Origin: Marivivens sp.
GTDB taxonomy: Bacteria > Pseudomonadota > Alphaproteobacteria > Rhodobacterales > Rhodobacteraceae
Direction of reading: 5' to 3'
Assembly: GCA_024642115.1 (NCBI GenBank)
Contig: JAHEBU010000010.1
Coordinates: 62,001 to 126,000, forward strand
DNA: 64,000 nt
Part shown: piece by piece, positions 63,610 to 64,000 of the stretch
How the letters are laid out: each line of letters starts with the position of its first letter
Position numbering within the stretch: the stretch's first letter is position 1
Translations under genes and position numbers: made by a program
Notes under the pieces: generated by a model
What the model saw: the letters and a program-made list of their open reading frames with translations, nothing else
What the model was told of the DNA's origin: nothing
Databases searched by the model: none

Positions 63610-63727
63610 GTTTGGCTCCTTGGGGTTCGCCTCTAAACCTAACACGGCCTCACGGGCAATCCAGCCACTTGCCCTTGCGACCCCGCGGCTGACGGACTAC
63701 CTCTGCCAAGGCCGCAAAGGACCCAGC

Positions 63728-64000
63728 ATGACCCAATCCCTCGCCTCCCTCACCGAACAGCTTCTGAGCCTTGCCAAGCGGGCGGGGGCGGACGCCGCCG
63801 ACAGCGTCGCCGTGGACGGCACGTCGCTCTCCATCGACGTGCGACAGGGGCGGCTGGAACAGGCGGAACGGGCGCAGGGGATCGACATCGGGTTGCGGGT
63901 GTTCGTCGGGCAGCGGCAGGCCTGCGTATCGTCGTCCGATACCAAACCCGGCACGCTGGAACAGATGGCCGAACGGGCGGTTGCGATGGCCCGCGAAGCC
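63728..64000 (+). CDS. pmbA: Metalloprotease PmbA/TldE, 5' part only
   Basis: The open frame runs off the right edge, giving 91 residues. The opening LTEQLLSLAKRAGADAADSVAVDGTSLSIDVRQGRLEQAERAQG and GLRVFVGQRQACVSSSD fit the N-terminal domain of PmbA (TldE), the non-catalytic partner of TldD. The TldD/TldE pair trims peptides such as microcin B17 and unfolded proteins. The catalytic TldD motif is not expected in this subunit. ATG 63728. Confidence 0.85.
   Translation, partial: MTQSLASLTEQLLSLAKRAGADAADSVAVDGTSLSIDVRQGRLEQAERAQGIDIGLRVFVGQRQACVSSSDTKPGTLEQMAERAVAMAREA

Noticed and set aside
1-64000. CRISPR arrays, tRNA or rRNA genes, insertion sequences, prophage genes
   Set aside because: No regularly spaced repeats, cloverleaf-like segments, transposase or phage structural motifs were seen.

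Overview
The window looks like a chromosomal segment of a marine-type Rhodobacteraceae (Rhodobacterales, Alphaproteobacteria). The evidence is high GC, a roseobacter-style porin, alphaproteobacterial gene orders (DUF3576-leuS-lptE-holA; thioredoxin/TPR-Lon domain-Trm112; ftsK near lolA), DUF2125 proteins and two dimethylglycine-dehydrogenase-like flavoproteins. Coding density is very high and no gene-free stretch exceeds about 300 bases. I found no tRNA, rRNA, CRISPR array, insertion sequence or prophage.

Layout. 1-10.7 kb: a broken dienelactone hydrolase, an L,D-transpeptidase, a RimK/RimB/aspartoacylase cluster, a 1-Cys peroxiredoxin facing an aldehyde dehydrogenase plus phosphoesterase, a ring-cleaving dioxygenase plus hydrolase pair, an RluA pseudouridine synthase, an NTF2-like protein and RarD. 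10.7-18.7 kb: an operon of an XRE-cupin regulator, two FAD/GcvT oxidases, a homocysteine methyltransferase and a zinc-binding dehydrogenase, probably for demethylating betaine or related N-methyl compounds. 18.8-24.9 kb: methionine sulfoxide reductase, thiolase, gamma-glutamyltransferase, a low-GC orphan immunity-like gene, HspQ, an AEC carrier and a lysozyme-like lipoprotein. 24.9-35.7 kb: LolA, FtsK, an aminotransferase, an amidase, a UbiH-type hydroxylase, Trm112, a Lon-domain protein and a thioredoxin/TPR protein.

35.9-48.2 kb: SGNH hydrolase, exonuclease III, small envelope proteins, a response regulator, RibA with a degenerate RibB-like front half, a second L,D-transpeptidase, YggS, a major porin, and DUF3576-leuS-lptE-holA. 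48.2-54 kb: an envelope polysaccharide block, with YjbH/YjbF and a small membrane protein divergent from UDP-glucose dehydrogenase and a UDP-glucuronate epimerase. 54-64 kb: GST, a BaiN-like flavoprotein, MscS, an HNH protein, a second low-GC pocket with a pentapeptide-like membrane protein, an enoyl-CoA hydratase/SDR pair, tandem DUF2125 genes, a second dienelactone hydrolase and the start of pmbA.

The most interesting non-coding structure is a set of modular intergenic palindromes. Two are 153-156 bp nested inverted repeats between convergent genes, and sub-modules recur elsewhere. One copy supplies the stop codon of yggS. The XRE-cupin regulator carries two matching 23-bp palindromes directly upstream, a likely autoregulatory operator pair.
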